NCBI GenBank assembly: GCA_029948255.1
Contig: JALIZF010001847.1
Span: forward strand, 434,001-498,000
Length of the DNA stretch: 64,000 nt
Direction of reading: 5' to 3'
DNA from: Telmatactis stephensoni
Taxonomy: Eukaryota > Cnidaria > Anthozoa > Actiniaria > Isophelliidae
Both the position numbers and the translations under genes were made by a program. Under the pieces are notes generated by a model. The model saw only the letters and a program-made list of their open reading frames with translations, searched no databases and was not told the DNA's origin. Below are positions 37,973-54,593 of the stretch, piece after piece; positions within the stretch are counted from its first letter, which is position 1; every line of letters begins with the position of its first letter.

Positions 37973-38142
37973 GGTGTTGCGCACGAGTGTTGCAGAAAAT
38001 TATGCATCATCTCCCCGGTGCTTAATGCAATATACTACACTCTAATTACTTCACAAACATGCTTCAAGTGCAGAACTTTCGCCCAAAATCCTCCAATTGA
38101 AAGCACTGCTGAAAGTCAGCATTGTTAGCAGAATTTTCTAAT

Positions 38143-43720
<5,578 letters not shown>

Positions 43721-44215
43721 TTTACTTTCCTACTAGGTATTCTAGGCTTTGAAAGTCATTTTATGACTCGAAGATGCCTAAAAGAAGCTTTAAATTGTGA
43801 ATATTTAGAGAATTTCAACATCTAAACAATATTACAAGATGGTTACTAAATTTTCCCGCCATTTTTAGCACCGAAGAGAATCATGGGGAAAAAATTATTC
43901 CACAGGAAGCCCAATTATCATTTCTTATCGTGGAATGTCCAAATCCATTTATTTAACTACTAATAATAGCTAAGAGATAGACTTATTAGCCTTGTTATTT
44001 TCCAGTATGTTATTTCTGCGGTTTGTACAATAAAGTTGTGAAAAAATTGTTGGTAAAAACGGGCGTTGAAATTGGATAAATTTGGGGTTCCTGTGGAATG
44101 TTATCGAAGACGCCGCTTCCGCCGCACGAACGGGTCACGTCACGGGATTTTATATGACAACCAAAACATGGCGAGAACTTGAGCACTGTTGAAAGGCTCA
44201 TGATTGCTGTCAGTT
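43721..44215. promoter_or_regulatory. Shared divergent promoter region of CDC7 and phosphatase copy 1
   Basis: Only 495 bp separate the two opposite start codons, so both promoters must lie here or overlap. It includes a retroposon tail remnant at 44005-44041. I cannot point to a specific element. Confidence 0.4.
44005..44041 (+). repeat. Retroposon tail fragment
   Basis: It shares TTATTTCTGCGGTTTGTAC and AATAAAGTTGTGA with the poly(A) element at 37805-37972. It is a short relic in the CDC7/phosphatase promoter interval. Confidence 0.55.
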
Positions 44216-44854
44216 ATGAAGATGGATCGAATCAGTATTTGGTTTATTTTGGTTTATTGGTCATCTTGCTATAGTCATCCTATTCCAACCTACTTTGCTC
44301 GTTTCAATCCCGATGGATCTCTTATGGACATGAACAGTCCTGCATATCGTCTCAAGGTGACCTTCCTCCGACATCAATTGCCCGATCAATTGTCGTCCAA
44401 GTTCCAAGGAAATTTCGGTGGAAAAACGCAAAACTTATCTGAGAATGCAGCCAGAGATTATAGACAACGGTAGCAGAAGTTGAAGTACTATGGGGCAGTG
44501 AAAATAATTCCAGCAAAACCGATTTTATTGCGCTGTACTGCCCACCGGACGATCAACATGCTAATTACTTGGACTACTTATTCTTGAATGAAACACTATC
44601 CACCTACCAAATCGCTGAAGGGAAGGTTCAAGGTCAAGTTGTTCAATATGAGAGCTGATTGTGAGATGAGATACTTTCAGAGTGATGGGCTCATCGCGAA
44701 ATTGTCTGCTAGGAGCAACACTGTTCGATTCAAGGGTGGTAATGATGTACCTTTACAAGGCCATCTTGCGTTGACTGGAAAACCTACAGAAATGAGAGTA
44801 ATGTGGACATCAGGAACAGGTACAGTAATTGGTGTTGCAAAACTTAGTAGGTGT

Positions 44855-45730
44855 GTGCCCCGGGGAGGGGGGGGGGGGGGTACTCCCTTACAGAAGTAGC
44901 AGGGGTGGTCGACAGACCTTTTAGGGTTGATAATATGACCCGTGACTCATACCTTTTAGGGTTTGGTTCATAGTGTACCTTTTAGGGATAAGGATAACGA
45001 AAATCACATAAAGATTGAACTGATCTCACGTACGAATATTTTGTAAGGGAGTACCCCCCAGGGGTGTGGGGGTGGCTCTCTACAACTCCAGGAAGAGACT
45101 CCCATATATTTTGGGTGAGGATGCTCTGGTACTTGGACTTGCAGAGACTAAGCTGCATGGTACCTTTTAGGGTGTTTTTCAGTGAATAAGATGGTGATGC
45201 CTCATAAACCAATTACAAGTAGATGATAAAAATTTTACTTTTTTGGGGGTCGGTACATTTTAGGGGTTGTTGTCACACCCACTTGGATAAGACTCATGAC
45301 AGGTACCTATTAGGGGTCATTTCCAAGATTTCTGACCAGCATCCCCACCCTTCTATATATTAAGGACCCCCCATTCTGCAACTGACCAGAAAACAAATTA
45401 TTTTCATTCAGTGGCCATGTTGACATTGGCAGAGTAGCATAAAGTAAGGCATTCCAAGCAAGTGTAGTCTTGCATAAATTTGTTGTCACAGAATTGTACT
45501 TTCTCTCCTTTTCTCTCTTCCCTTAACCTTCTCCATTCCTCCACCTCCCCCCTCTGTCTCTCTCTCCCTCTCTCTAAGACATATATTATTCCAGCCTAGA
45601 GCTGCAGGTAACCTGGGGGGACTCCTATATGTACAAGGGTGCTGATGCTCATCATAAATTTGGAAAATGGCCCCTAAAAGATACCTGACTCTTATCCAGG
45701 TGGGTGTGGCAACACATGTTTTTTTAACAC
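44855..45730. repeat. Clustered poly(G)/CCTTTTAGGG repeats in phosphatase copy 1 intron 1
   Basis: A G-run followed by TACTCCCTTACAGAAGTAGC, several copies of ACCTTTTAGGG, and in both orientations the block GGTACCTATTAGGGGTCATT with CAGCATCCCC. A relative is at 20990-21140. Copy 2 lacks them, so they arrived after the gene duplication or were lost from copy 2. Confidence 0.6.
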
Positions 45731-45918
45731 CTAAAAGGTGCCAACCCAAATGTGATATTTTTAAGTTTTAATAGTGTTAAAGAAAGAATCATTGAGCACG
45801 TACCTTCTTGTAAAATTTATGAGGGCATCTTATTCACTGAAAAACACCCTAAAAGGTACCAATTAGTCTCTGGCAGTCCAATAACATTTGAAACACCTTA
45901 AAGGACACCAGATCACTG

Positions 45919-46235
45919 GTACAACCACAGGTAGCCCAATCTTTGATCGATATATTCAAATTTAGAAATTTATCGAAAATAAAATGAATCACATCTTTTA
46001 CCTGTATAATTTTTAGTGTTCTATTGCATTCTTTAGGCAATTTTAGCAACTTTTTAACTTCTTTAGTGGGGAAGTTAAAAATTCCTAAAATCGCCTTAAA
46101 ATGCAACCAAACCATCCAAAAACCACAAAGAATGCAATAGAACACTAAAATACAGGTAGAAGATGTGATTTATTTTATTTTCGATAAATTTCTAAGTTTG
46201 AATATATTGATCAAAGATTGGGCTACCTGTGGTAC
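45919..46235. repeat. Foldback element in phosphatase copy 1 intron 1
   Basis: GTACAACCACAGGTAGCCCA and its inverse TGGGCTACCTGTGGTAC end a hairpin with arms of over 100 bp, containing AATCTTTGATCGATATATTC and AGTGTTCTATTGCATTC. It is absent from the same intron of copy 2. Confidence 0.85.
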
Positions 46236-46974
46236 AACGGCATTCCTCTCAAAATATATAGGAGCCCCCTTTCTAGAGCAGGTAACTCCCTCCTTCCAGG
46301 GTATCCTGTTGAATTAGATAGGAGGAAGTAAACTCTTTCCCAGTCCCTTCCCTTTAACACAGGGAGCCCAAAGTAAAAGGAGATTCCTGCAGAACAGGGT
46401 GATATTATTCAGAATTTCTCATTGTTATAACAAAATCATGTTTTTTGTTTGTTTGGTTTTAGATTCTATTCCTGTTGTTTTATATGGTTTTAACAAGACT
46501 GCTCTAACAATGAAAACATATGGCAAAACTTCTACTTATAAAGCTAACGATATGTGTGGTGCACCAGCAAGTGGGAAAGGGTTCAAAGACCCAGGGTTTA
46601 TCCATGATGTACTTTTGACAGGATTAAAACCTGGTGTCAAATACTATTTCCAGTTTGGATCTGCTGAGGTATGTGGCATGCAAGTTGCTAAGACTTCAAG
46701 AACGGCCGGAAGTCAGGTTTCATTGTCTTCATTTTCAGCCTTTGCATATATATTAAAATTCTTTTATGTCCATGTTTATTTTTCCAGTGAGAATTATTTG
46801 AAGGTTGAGGAAAGAGGGGAGGGGGTTTGTTTTCAGTCTTTGAGCCACCCCTGGTCATAAGAATGAGTAGGTTGATTAGAAGATAGACAAATAATTGGCA
46901 TGGACTAACAGACAGCCCAATAGACAGAGAAATAAATATAGAATAATTCAGTAGTATTGGTGATACTAGTTATT

Positions 46975-47300
46975 TACAAACAAACAAATAGATATCCAGA
47001 CAAACAAGACAGGGAGACAGACACGGACAGATACAGATAGACAGGCAGACTGAGAGTCAGAGAGACAGACAGCCAAAAAGATCACAGAGACATCAGATAG
47101 ACAAACTGACTCAGACAGACACACAGACCGAGTTAGACAAAAAACTGTTAGCTAGGTAGACTAAATTAAATTGGAGAGATGAACAGATAACTGACTCAAA
47201 CAGATAGACAGGTAGACAAACAAAAATAGACTCACATCAGACAGACAGACACAGACAGACAGACAGACAAACAAACAGTCAGACAGACAGACAACAGGTA
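46975..47300. repeat. CAGA-rich microsatellite in phosphatase copy 1 intron 2
   Basis: An imperfect (CAGA)n tract. The same intron of copy 2 has a purer one at 61421-61490, so the repeat predates the duplication. Confidence 0.9.
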
Positions 47301-48407
47301 AATGAACTCAGTAACAGACAGACCAACTACTGTTTAGACCAACTCGGACAGACAGTCAAAATTAGAGCAAATACACTGACATTTAGTCAGAAAGTAAGAC
47401 ATTGTAAGTCCAACAGAAAGCGAGATCTAGAGTTTGACAAGTAGACCAGACAGTCAAGGACAAAGGTCTTGCATATAATGGACAATGGGTTATATTTTTG
47501 TACCAGGCAATGAGTAAACTATTCAATTTCACTGCTGCACCTGTACCTGGACATGATGTACCCATCAAGTTTGTTGCCTATGGAGACATGGGTGTGACAC
47601 CCTCCCCTGGTTCCATTATAACTGCAAGAGAATCCCTGAAGGAAGTCAAAAATGGATCACAGCTTTTCCTGCATATTGGAGATATTTCTTATGCTAGAGG
47701 ACATGTAAGTGAAATACTGCCTCTACGCTTTTTATTGATCTGATTGTCTCATGTTCTAGCTTGGAATCGCAAAGGAATAAAATTGACATCCTGAAAGGAA
47801 GTTAAGAGTATAACCCTGTGTGAAAACTCCCTAAAAAAGCAACATGTAAACAGACAAAAGCAGGGATATCTGACTCGACAATTTTGAAATTAGTAATAGA
47901 GTTGAGCCTTATTATGAGGGCACAAGACAATTCAAAACAAGGCTCCAGTCAAACAGAGAAACTACATGTATAATTAGCATTATATTTCCCCACAGCCTCA
48001 ACTTGACCCCATCGTTCCAATTTTTGACTGATTATTTGGTTTGTTTCCACCCAAGGCCTATTTATGGGACCAGTGGCATGCTCTTATAGAACCTTATGCA
48101 ACATTAGTTCCATATATGGTCGGTATTGGTAACCATGAACAGGACCATACAACAGGAGGATCAAAAGACCCAAGTGGAGCCCCTGGAGAAGGCTTCCACC
48201 CCTCCTGGGGGAACTTTGGTGATGACTCAGGGGGAGAATGTGGGGTTCCTATGTACAAGCGCTTTCATATGCCAGAGAATGGAAATGCTCTCTGGTGGTA
48301 AGTTAGGGATGAGGTCAAAACAATGGTCATTTCGAGATACCCAATTTAGACGGGTGGGGTGGTTTATCGAGGTGGTATTAACTGGCACCCACAACCTTTA
48401 GGAGTAA

Positions 48408-48496
48408 GGGGCTATTTATATGGAGGTGAGCCAGCCCGGTAAGCGGGCTGACATCTTTTGTTCTCTGGCCCCAAGGGAAAAGAAAACAAAAGAATT

Positions 48497-48535
<39 letters not shown>

Positions 48536-48539
48536 CTCC
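48408..48539. repeat. Foldback MITE in phosphatase copy 1 intron 4
   Basis: GGGGCTATTTATATGGAGGT, AGCCAGCCCGGTAAGCGGGC and their inverses at the right form a strong hairpin of about 130 bp. It is missing from copy 2, so it is a young insertion. Confidence 0.85.
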
Positions 48540-48859
48540 AAAAATGCTGAACTTTGTCATCAAATGTCTCGAAAAGTAAATTTTAAATTGCAGTACTTAA
48601 TGAACTGTATGTTCCAAGGCATGCTAAACAACGTATTTCTAAATAGAAACTGTAACTACGTGCAGTCAGTATCGAGAGGGAGTATGATCCGGTACCCACC
48701 ACCAGATCTAATAAAATCGGGTCCCTTCTTTGGACCGTTGTTTTGACCGCTTCCTTGGACTTTAAATTTGTTAGTTATCATCTTTGCGTTTCGTTAGTGA
48801 AACTATAGTACTAGAAGAAGAAAAAGAAAGAGTGAACAAACCAACCAACAAACAAGCTA

Positions 48860-49065
48860 ATGAATGAATCAGGAATGAATGAACGAACAAACGAACGAGT
48901 AAATGAATGAGTGAACGACTGGATGGACGGACGGACGAACGAACATGAATGGATGGATGGATAGATGGATGGATGGATGGATTGACAGACGGACGGACCG
49001 ATATGGATAGACGGACGGATATGGATGGACGGACGGATATGGATGGACGGATAGATGAAAAAGGG
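48860..49065. repeat. GAATGA/GGATGGAC microsatellite in phosphatase copy 1 intron 4
   Basis: Tetranucleotide-like tracts of the GAATGAAC and GGATGGAC types. Copy 2 has a related AATG tract at about 63310-63400 in the same intron. Confidence 0.85.
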
Positions 49066-49591
49066 AATGAGGATAGAAGAAAAGAAAAGGAAGCTAAATT
49101 AGGATGGAGAGGCTGAAAGATCAATAAAAAAATCAAATCTTAATATTCTATAGGTATAGCTTTGATTATGGAAGTGTCCATTTTGTCATGATGAGCACAG
49201 AACACAACTTTACCAAAGGTTCAGTTCAGTATAAATGGTTGGTTAAAGACCTTGAAAGTGTTGATCGCAGTGTTACACCATGGATAGTGTTTACTGGACA
49301 TCGACCAATGTATACCAGTCAAGTGGTAGGTATTAAATGAAAAGGTTAAATAGCCATTTACAATATATCAACCTATAATGTATTTAAGGAATATAAAACG
49401 CGCGCGCATGTCTCTGTACTGTGATATAAACACGATAGAAGATGTAGAGCAAGAGAAAAGCAAGCTTAGGAACACGAGGCGTAGGCGAGTGTTTCTCTTG
49501 CTTTTTCGAGTGCTCTGCATCTTCCAGGGGGTAGAGGGTGCACCTACGAAAACCTTATACACGAACCCCTGGCTCGGGAGAATCGGCCAGC

Positions 49592-50062
49592 AGTAGTAGG
49601 AAAGTACCAATCCTAAGACCGGTGCAGCCGGTACAGCACCCCCCCCCCCCAACCCCCAGCCCGGTAGGGCTACCACCCCTCTCCCAGGGGTATGATGAGG
49701 TACGACCCCTCCCCCTACTACCCCGGTAGGGCTACCACCCCTCTCCCAGGGGTATGATGAGGTACGACCCCTCCCCCCTCGAGCCTGGTAGGACTACCCC
49801 TTTCTGAGGTATGATGGGGTACGAGGGTGGTACAACGAGACATGAATGGGGTACGAGCGCAGCGAGTTTCCGGTAAAGCGATTACGGGGTCGATGACGTC
49901 ATTGATGGTGCAATAATCACCAACCGGGTCAAGCAACTTTCTTCCCTTTTGAATCCTCCTAATTCGTAAATGGGATCCTATTAATTTTTTCTTCGAATTC
50001 TTAAAGGGTATCCAATAAAAGAAGTAGCAAAAGTGGCCACAAAGAATCAAAATTATAGATTT
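49592..50062. repeat. Left terminal inverted repeat of the Polinton-like element
   Basis: About 471 bp, matching the inverse of 52300-52791. Contains a C-run at about 49639-49650, repeated TCTCCCAGGGGTATGATGAG motifs and an open frame of about 110 codons (minus) that exists equally in the other arm, so its openness says little about coding. Confidence 0.9.
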
Positions 50063-50069
50063 AAAATAC

Positions 50070-50325
50070 AGACCCTACATCGACCCCACATCGACCCTAC
50101 ATCGACCCCACATCGACCCCACATTGACCCCACATCGACCCCACATCGACCCCACATCGACCCCACATCGACCCTACATCGACCCTACATCGACCCCACA
50201 TCGACCCCACATCGACCCCACATCGACCCTACATCGACCCCACATCGACCCCACATCGACCCCACATCGACCCTACATCGACCCCACATCGACCCCACAT
50301 CGACCCTACATCGACCCCACATTGA
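50070..50325. repeat. 11-bp minisatellite inside the Polinton-like element
   Basis: About 23 copies of GACCCCACATC, with GACCCTACATC variants. It starts right next to the inner end of the left terminal repeat. Confidence 0.95.
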
Positions 50326-50438
50326 GTTCGACTTAAATGAGTGTGTAGATTCTGTTGTGGCTTGCCGCAAATAGGACACATCCGCATCATGTCATGTCTT
50401 GTACTAAATGACACCAATTCTAGAAGGAAGTACTATTT

Positions 50439-50863
50439 ATGGCCTCTAGAGATTCTATTAGATAAGATTCTATTAGATAAGATTCTATTAGATTCTAGAT
50501 TAGATTTTAGATTCTATTAGATTCTAAATTAGATTTTAGATTCTATTAGATTCTAGATTAGATTTTAGATTCTATTAGATTCTAAATTAGATTTTAGATT
50601 CTATTAGATTCTAGATTAGAATCTAGTCTATTAGATTCTTTATTAGATTTTAGATTCTATTAGATTCTATTAAATTCTATATTAGATTTTAGATTCTATT
50701 AGATTCTATTAAATTCTATATTAGATTTTAGATTCTATTAGATTCTAGATTAGAATTTAATATAGTCTATTAGATTCTAGTCTATTTGATTCTAGATTAG
50801 ATTTTAGATTCTATTAGATTCTATATTAGATTTTAGATTCTATTAGATTCAATTAGATTCTAA
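50439..50863. repeat. AT-rich TTAGATTCTA repeat field abutting the ATPase gene
   Basis: Irregular tandem arrangement of TTAGATTCTA and TTAGATTTTAG units. It ends exactly where the homology of the ATPase begins, and its last codon in that frame is a stop (50861-50863). Confidence 0.9.
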
Positions 50864-51829
50864 ACGTATTTTGTTCAACAAATCTTGGAAAGCAATCGTA
50901 TTGTATATGAGCAACAAAAGAGCATTCGCATACTTTGGTGCTACAACCAATGGCAAGATTGTTACAAGACTTTGAAAGACTCGTTGGGAAAGACTATCCG
51001 CTTCGAACCAGGTCTACCCGAACTATCCGAGGACCTAAGTGAAATTAACACTAAATATAACAACATAATTATACTGGATGATCTGATGGCCGAGGCGACA
51101 GACAGTCCTGTTGTAGCTCGACTATTCACCCAGGGTCGCCATAGAAACGCCAGTGTTATCCTTCTGCTCCAGAACATGTTTCCTAAAGGAAAATTCAACA
51201 CGGATATTAGCCGGAATGCCCAATATCTAGCTCTGTTTCGAAGTCCTAGTGACAGAAAACAAATTGGAATCATTGGAGAACGAATGTTTGATAAGAATAG
51301 AGACCAGTTCATGTCGGCTTACCACAGGGAGACCGAAAAGCCGTTTGGATATTTGTTGGTGGATAATAAGCCCGACACATTAGCGGACAAACAAGTTCTT
51401 GGAGACATATTTGGAAGCTGTCATGTTTATGTCTTTGCCACTAAAACTAAAGTGGTGAGCAATGTTGATCCAGCACCAGTCTCTGACGTCGGAACCGCTG
51501 TAAGAAGACAACCTAAAACTATGCATCGACAAACCATCCACTGGTCTGATGCGGCTATACCGGTGTGGCAAAACTTTACCTCGGGAGCACAGGCATTCCG
51601 AAAGATTCCCGAAGGATATAAAATTATAGAGATGTATAAAACGTCACGCAATAGTTATGATCCCAGCCATCCAGGTGTCTACATCGACGGAGAACATTAT
51701 TGGCCTGTGAAAATAAAACACCAATCTACAGGAAGCATGAAATGGATTCGTTTACACGAAAACGAGCCCACCGTACAAGCCTTTGTCCAAGAAAGCATAG
51801 CTAATGGCGAATTACATGGAGGGCCATAG
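50864..51829 (+). pseudogene. Packaging-ATPase-like gene (FtsK/HerA, A32-like), 5'-truncated at the P-loop
   Basis: An open frame of about 321 codons resembles the DNA-packaging ATPases of Polintons and related large DNA viruses. It has a Walker B strand ending in two acidic residues (IIILDDLM), then TQGRHRNASVILLLQNMFPKG and a sensor-like region (NAQYLALFRSPSDRKQIGIIG). Homology begins at 50864, just after where the Walker A loop should be. Upstream is a stop at 50861-50863 and simple repeat, so the nucleotide-binding loop is absent. There is no ATG near the start; the first usable codon in frame is TTG at 50885. The C-terminal third (from about 51450) matches nothing I recognise. As it stands it should be a dead ATPase, yet the remaining frame is open for 966 bp. 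Confidence 0.85.
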
Positions 51830-52299
51830 TCTATATAACACAAATTTTGATTATGAATTGGCTCGATAATTATGCAAAAACAACACAGCCTTCTACCATA
51901 GATATATAATGCGTCGAAGGAAATTGACGGGACTACAGCAACAACAAGAAGAAATCAACAAAACTTAATCATGTATACCTCTTGAGACAATTGTGTAAAC
52001 AATGAACGAGCCTTAAATAAACCAATGAGGCAGAACGTTTGGTGAAATTTGCATAAGTTCTAGACATAACAAACTAGTGACTCAAAATACAGTGTCAACG
52101 ATACGAGATCCTGACACTTATGTCTTTTAAATCTATAATTTTGATTGTAATATTTACCCTTGGAATGAATTGAATAAATGACTCTGGAACTTCCAATTCT
52201 AGTTTCTAATTCTTGTACAAACTGTAAACACGAGTTTAAAACAATAGATTTGCAGGTGACCGTTTCTAAAACAATAGCCGTCACGCACATAGGTTTAGA
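51830..52299. other. Unassigned 3' part of the Polinton-like element
   Basis: Between the ATPase stop and the right terminal repeat I see no further gene. A short AAATCTATAATTTTGATTG at about 52126-52144 repeats the inner edge of the terminal repeat. Confidence 0.5.
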
Positions 52300-52791
52300 A
52301 AATCTAAAATTTTGATTCTTTGTGGCCACTTTTGCTACTTCTTTTATTGGATACCCTTTAAGAATTCGAAGAAAAAATTAATAGGATCCCATTTACGAAT
52401 TAGGAGGATTCAAAAGGGAAGAAAGTTGCTTGACCCGGTTGGTGATTATTGCACCATCAATGACGTCATCGACCCCGTAATCGCTTTACCGGAAACTCGC
52501 TGCGCTCGTACCCCATTCATGTCTCGTTGTACCACCCTCGTACCCCATCATACCTCAGAAAGGGGTAGTCCTACCAGGCTCGAGGGGGGAGGGGTCGTAC
52601 CTCATCATACCCCTGGGAGAGCGGTGGTAGCCCTACCGGGGTAGTAGGGGGAGTGGTCGTACCTCATCATACCCCTGGGAGAGGGGTGGTAGCCCTACCG
52701 GGCTGGGGGTTGGGGGGGGGGGGGGGGGGTTGGGGGGGGGGGGGTGCTGTACCGGCTGCACCGGTCTTAGGATTGGTACTTTCCTACTACT
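52300..52791. repeat. Right terminal inverted repeat of the Polinton-like element
   Basis: The inverse of 49592-50062, with a longer G-run (about 52709-52743). The near identity of the arms implies a recent insertion or arm correction. Confidence 0.9.
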
Positions 52792-53530
52792 GCCAGCCAC
52801 TCCCCGCTCCGGCTTCGAAGCAAAATATATTACCTTACATTTGTTTTTTACGTAGATATCAGGCCAAGATCCCATCATTGCTCTTCATATGCAATATCAA
52901 TTTGAAGATGTACTTATGAAGTATAAAGTTGATCTTGCCCTGTGGGGACACTACCACAGCTATGAACGAACTTGTCCTGTCTACAAACAAATATGTACCC
53001 CGGGGGGCCCCACCCATATTGTCATTGGGACTGCCGGGTTTGATTTGACCACTAACCCTTGGCCTAACCCAGCGAAAAAGTGGTCAGTTCACCACTCAGC
53101 TCATTTTGGTTATGGAAGGGTTACTGTGGCAAATACTACTGCAATGCTGTGGGAATATGTAGAAAATGTAAATGGCGAAGTTGACGACAAAGTGTGGATC
53201 TTAAAATGAGGAGAGCTGCAAGACGATACATTTTGCAAACACGCTTTAAACTTAATTAAGGACGTGAAAAATATGAGCATTTGTACCTAGTAATGATTTT
53301 GAATTGCAATGGATTATATCACGAACCCATGAATGGCAACAAACAACTCAAATAACCAACCAAATAACTAACCAGTGCCATTCCACTTTAAACACATATA
53401 GCATATCAAACAACAATCTAAACTGCCGTATTAAGACACCTAATAGTTAATAACTATTGTATATGCTACCGACAAATACCCGAGTATCATTTAGGGAATG
53501 ATTTACGAGGGAATATGGTCTGGGCACCAC

Positions 53531-53640
53531 GAATTGCATTATGGGTACGGTACAGCCATAGTTAATAGTACTCCAATGTAGTGGGAATGGGTTTATAATC
53601 TAGATCAGGAGGTGAAGGATAAAGTTTGGATATATAGGCA
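53531..53640 (+). pseudogene. Relic of a third purple acid phosphatase last exon
   Basis: One frame reads GHHELHYGYG, IVNSTPM, then a TAG stop, then WEWVYNLDQEVKDKVWIY. This follows the end of copy 1 (HFGYGRVTVANTTAMLWEYV, DDKVWILK) closely in order and spacing but with many changes. It is older than the copy 1/copy 2 pair. No other exons of it are visible. Confidence 0.7.
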
Positions 53641-54159
53641 GGCCCCTTGATTTCAAACTTTGATGAATTAAAAGTGCCGGCTTCCTTTGGCGACAGGACG
53701 CTAACGCCACAGGTAGCCCAAACAGTGAACAGAACGATTTATGGGATCTCTCTACAAGTGTGCTTTAACACTTTTTACATGACTTTTTTACAAATATAAA
53801 TATAAATAAACATATCGATCTACAGTGTTACAATACATATGGTGTGGTTGCAAAGTAACGTCAAAATCAAATGTTATAAAAAAGAGATTTTATATATCTG
53901 AATGAATCAGAATGAGCGAAATTAAAATTCGAAAATTTATTAAATCCTAGATATTTCTAAAAAATTCAACATTTATATTCTATGTTTATATATATTCAAA
54001 TTGTCAATAAAATTATCAACATAACGCCTGCTGAACAAGCAAATGAGTAGTTTACTATGTTATTGTCATAACGTAAAATTACGAAAAAGAGACCCCTGAA
54101 TATAAGCGTGCCCCCAACTGTATCGGGTTCAAGAAACGGACGATAAGAGATGGAACTAA

Positions 54160-54300
54160 GGGTACTTTCCATTTAGTGGAAACAGCTGGCCAGAACGGCC
54201 AGTTCTTAAATGGTACATGTCGATTCCTAGCTCTGGCTGGAATCAGTCCTAAGACATCAGGCCATTCTGGACGGTTGGTTCCACTAAATGGAAAGAACCC
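54160..54300. repeat. MITE family 1, copy 2
   Basis: Same element as 19154-19295: TTTCCATTTAGTGGAA left, TTCCACTAAATGGAAA right, inner GGCCAGAACGGCCAGTTCTT. The arms differ at several positions from copy 1, so the family has been in the genome for some time. Confidence 0.85.
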
Positions 54301-54453
54301 TAATACTGTAATCCCACTCCTAGAAATGGACTCCTGGGACCCGTTTCTCGAAACACCTAATAACTTTTATGGGGCCATTAATTTATCGGAAAAAAATAAC
54401 GTAAACTGTTTTCGATCACCATTCAATTTGTCTGTAAAATCTCAGATAGAGTA

Positions 54454-54593
54454 GATTTCGTATGACTAGTGTGAAAAGTGGCAACGCACGGTTACGGGCA
54501 GGAATCTCGAATGTTTTTTTTATTTTTAGACACTGATTACGGCACTGACACGGCCACGGTACGGCGCGGTCCGCTTTACACTAGTACGAAATC
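54454..54593. repeat. MITE family 2, copy 2
   Basis: GATTTCGTATGACTAGTGTG at the left and its inverse (CACTAGTACGAAATC) at the right, with the GC-rich inner arm GACACGGCCACGGTACGGCG. Homologous to 36431-36551. Confidence 0.75.

Larger units (their letters stand above)
35460..38142. other. Intergenic region between gene C and CDC7
   Basis: No gene is seen in this 2.7 kb between convergent gene ends. It holds the 3' end of gene C, a MITE family 2 copy at 36431-36551, a degraded copy of the TACACGGTGCAA element around 37480-37700, and a retroposon-like 3' end with poly(A) at 37805-37972. Confidence 0.5.
49592..52791. mobile_element. Non-autonomous Polinton/Maverick-type element, 3,200 bp
   Basis: The ends are AGTAGTAGGAAAGTACC and, inverted, GGTACTTTCCTACTACT, giving 5'-AG...CT-3' termini. 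GCCAGC flanks both sides (49586-49591 and 52792-52797), a 6-bp target duplication. Terminal inverted repeats run 49592-50062 and 52300-52791 and are nearly identical apart from G-run length. Long inverted repeats, AG/CT ends and a 6-bp duplication are the known signature of Polintons. Inside are an 11-bp minisatellite, an AT-rich repeat field and one gene, a packaging-ATPase-like pseudogene. No polymerase, integrase or capsid gene is present, so it must have depended on others to move. It sits in intron 5 of phosphatase copy 1 and leaves the splice sites intact. Confidence 0.88.
44216..53209 (+). pseudogene. Purple acid phosphatase copy 1, exon 1 frameshifted, last intron invaded
   Basis: Exons 44216-44819, 46463-46668, 47507-47704, 48056-48297, 49154-49325 and 52856-53209 match copy 2 almost base for base. 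They encode a secreted, plant-type large purple acid phosphatase: N-terminal beta domain, then a binuclear-metal phosphoesterase core with [20 protein letters not shown] and GHYHSYER, all ligands present. Exon 1 has three extra single bases relative to copy 2: one between 44413 and 44436, a T at 44471, and a G near 44625. There is also an in-frame 12-bp difference. The first two shifts cause a stop at 44471; the third restores the frame, so exons 2-6 are intact. Translation as written ends after about 85 residues. Intron 5 carries a 3.2-kb mobile element. Either it is a pseudogene, or the indels are sequence errors and the gene is live. Confidence 0.88.

Noticed and set aside
49718..50050. 110-codon frame found in both arms of the Polinton-like element
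   Set aside because: The arms are near-identical, so a shared open frame is expected. It has no start context or recognisable domain. I leave it as possible but unsupported.
50033..50374. Frames of HRPHIDPTS or VDVGSMWGRC repeats
   Set aside because: Translations of the 11-bp minisatellite. A unit of 11 bp cycles through the frames and happens to avoid stops.
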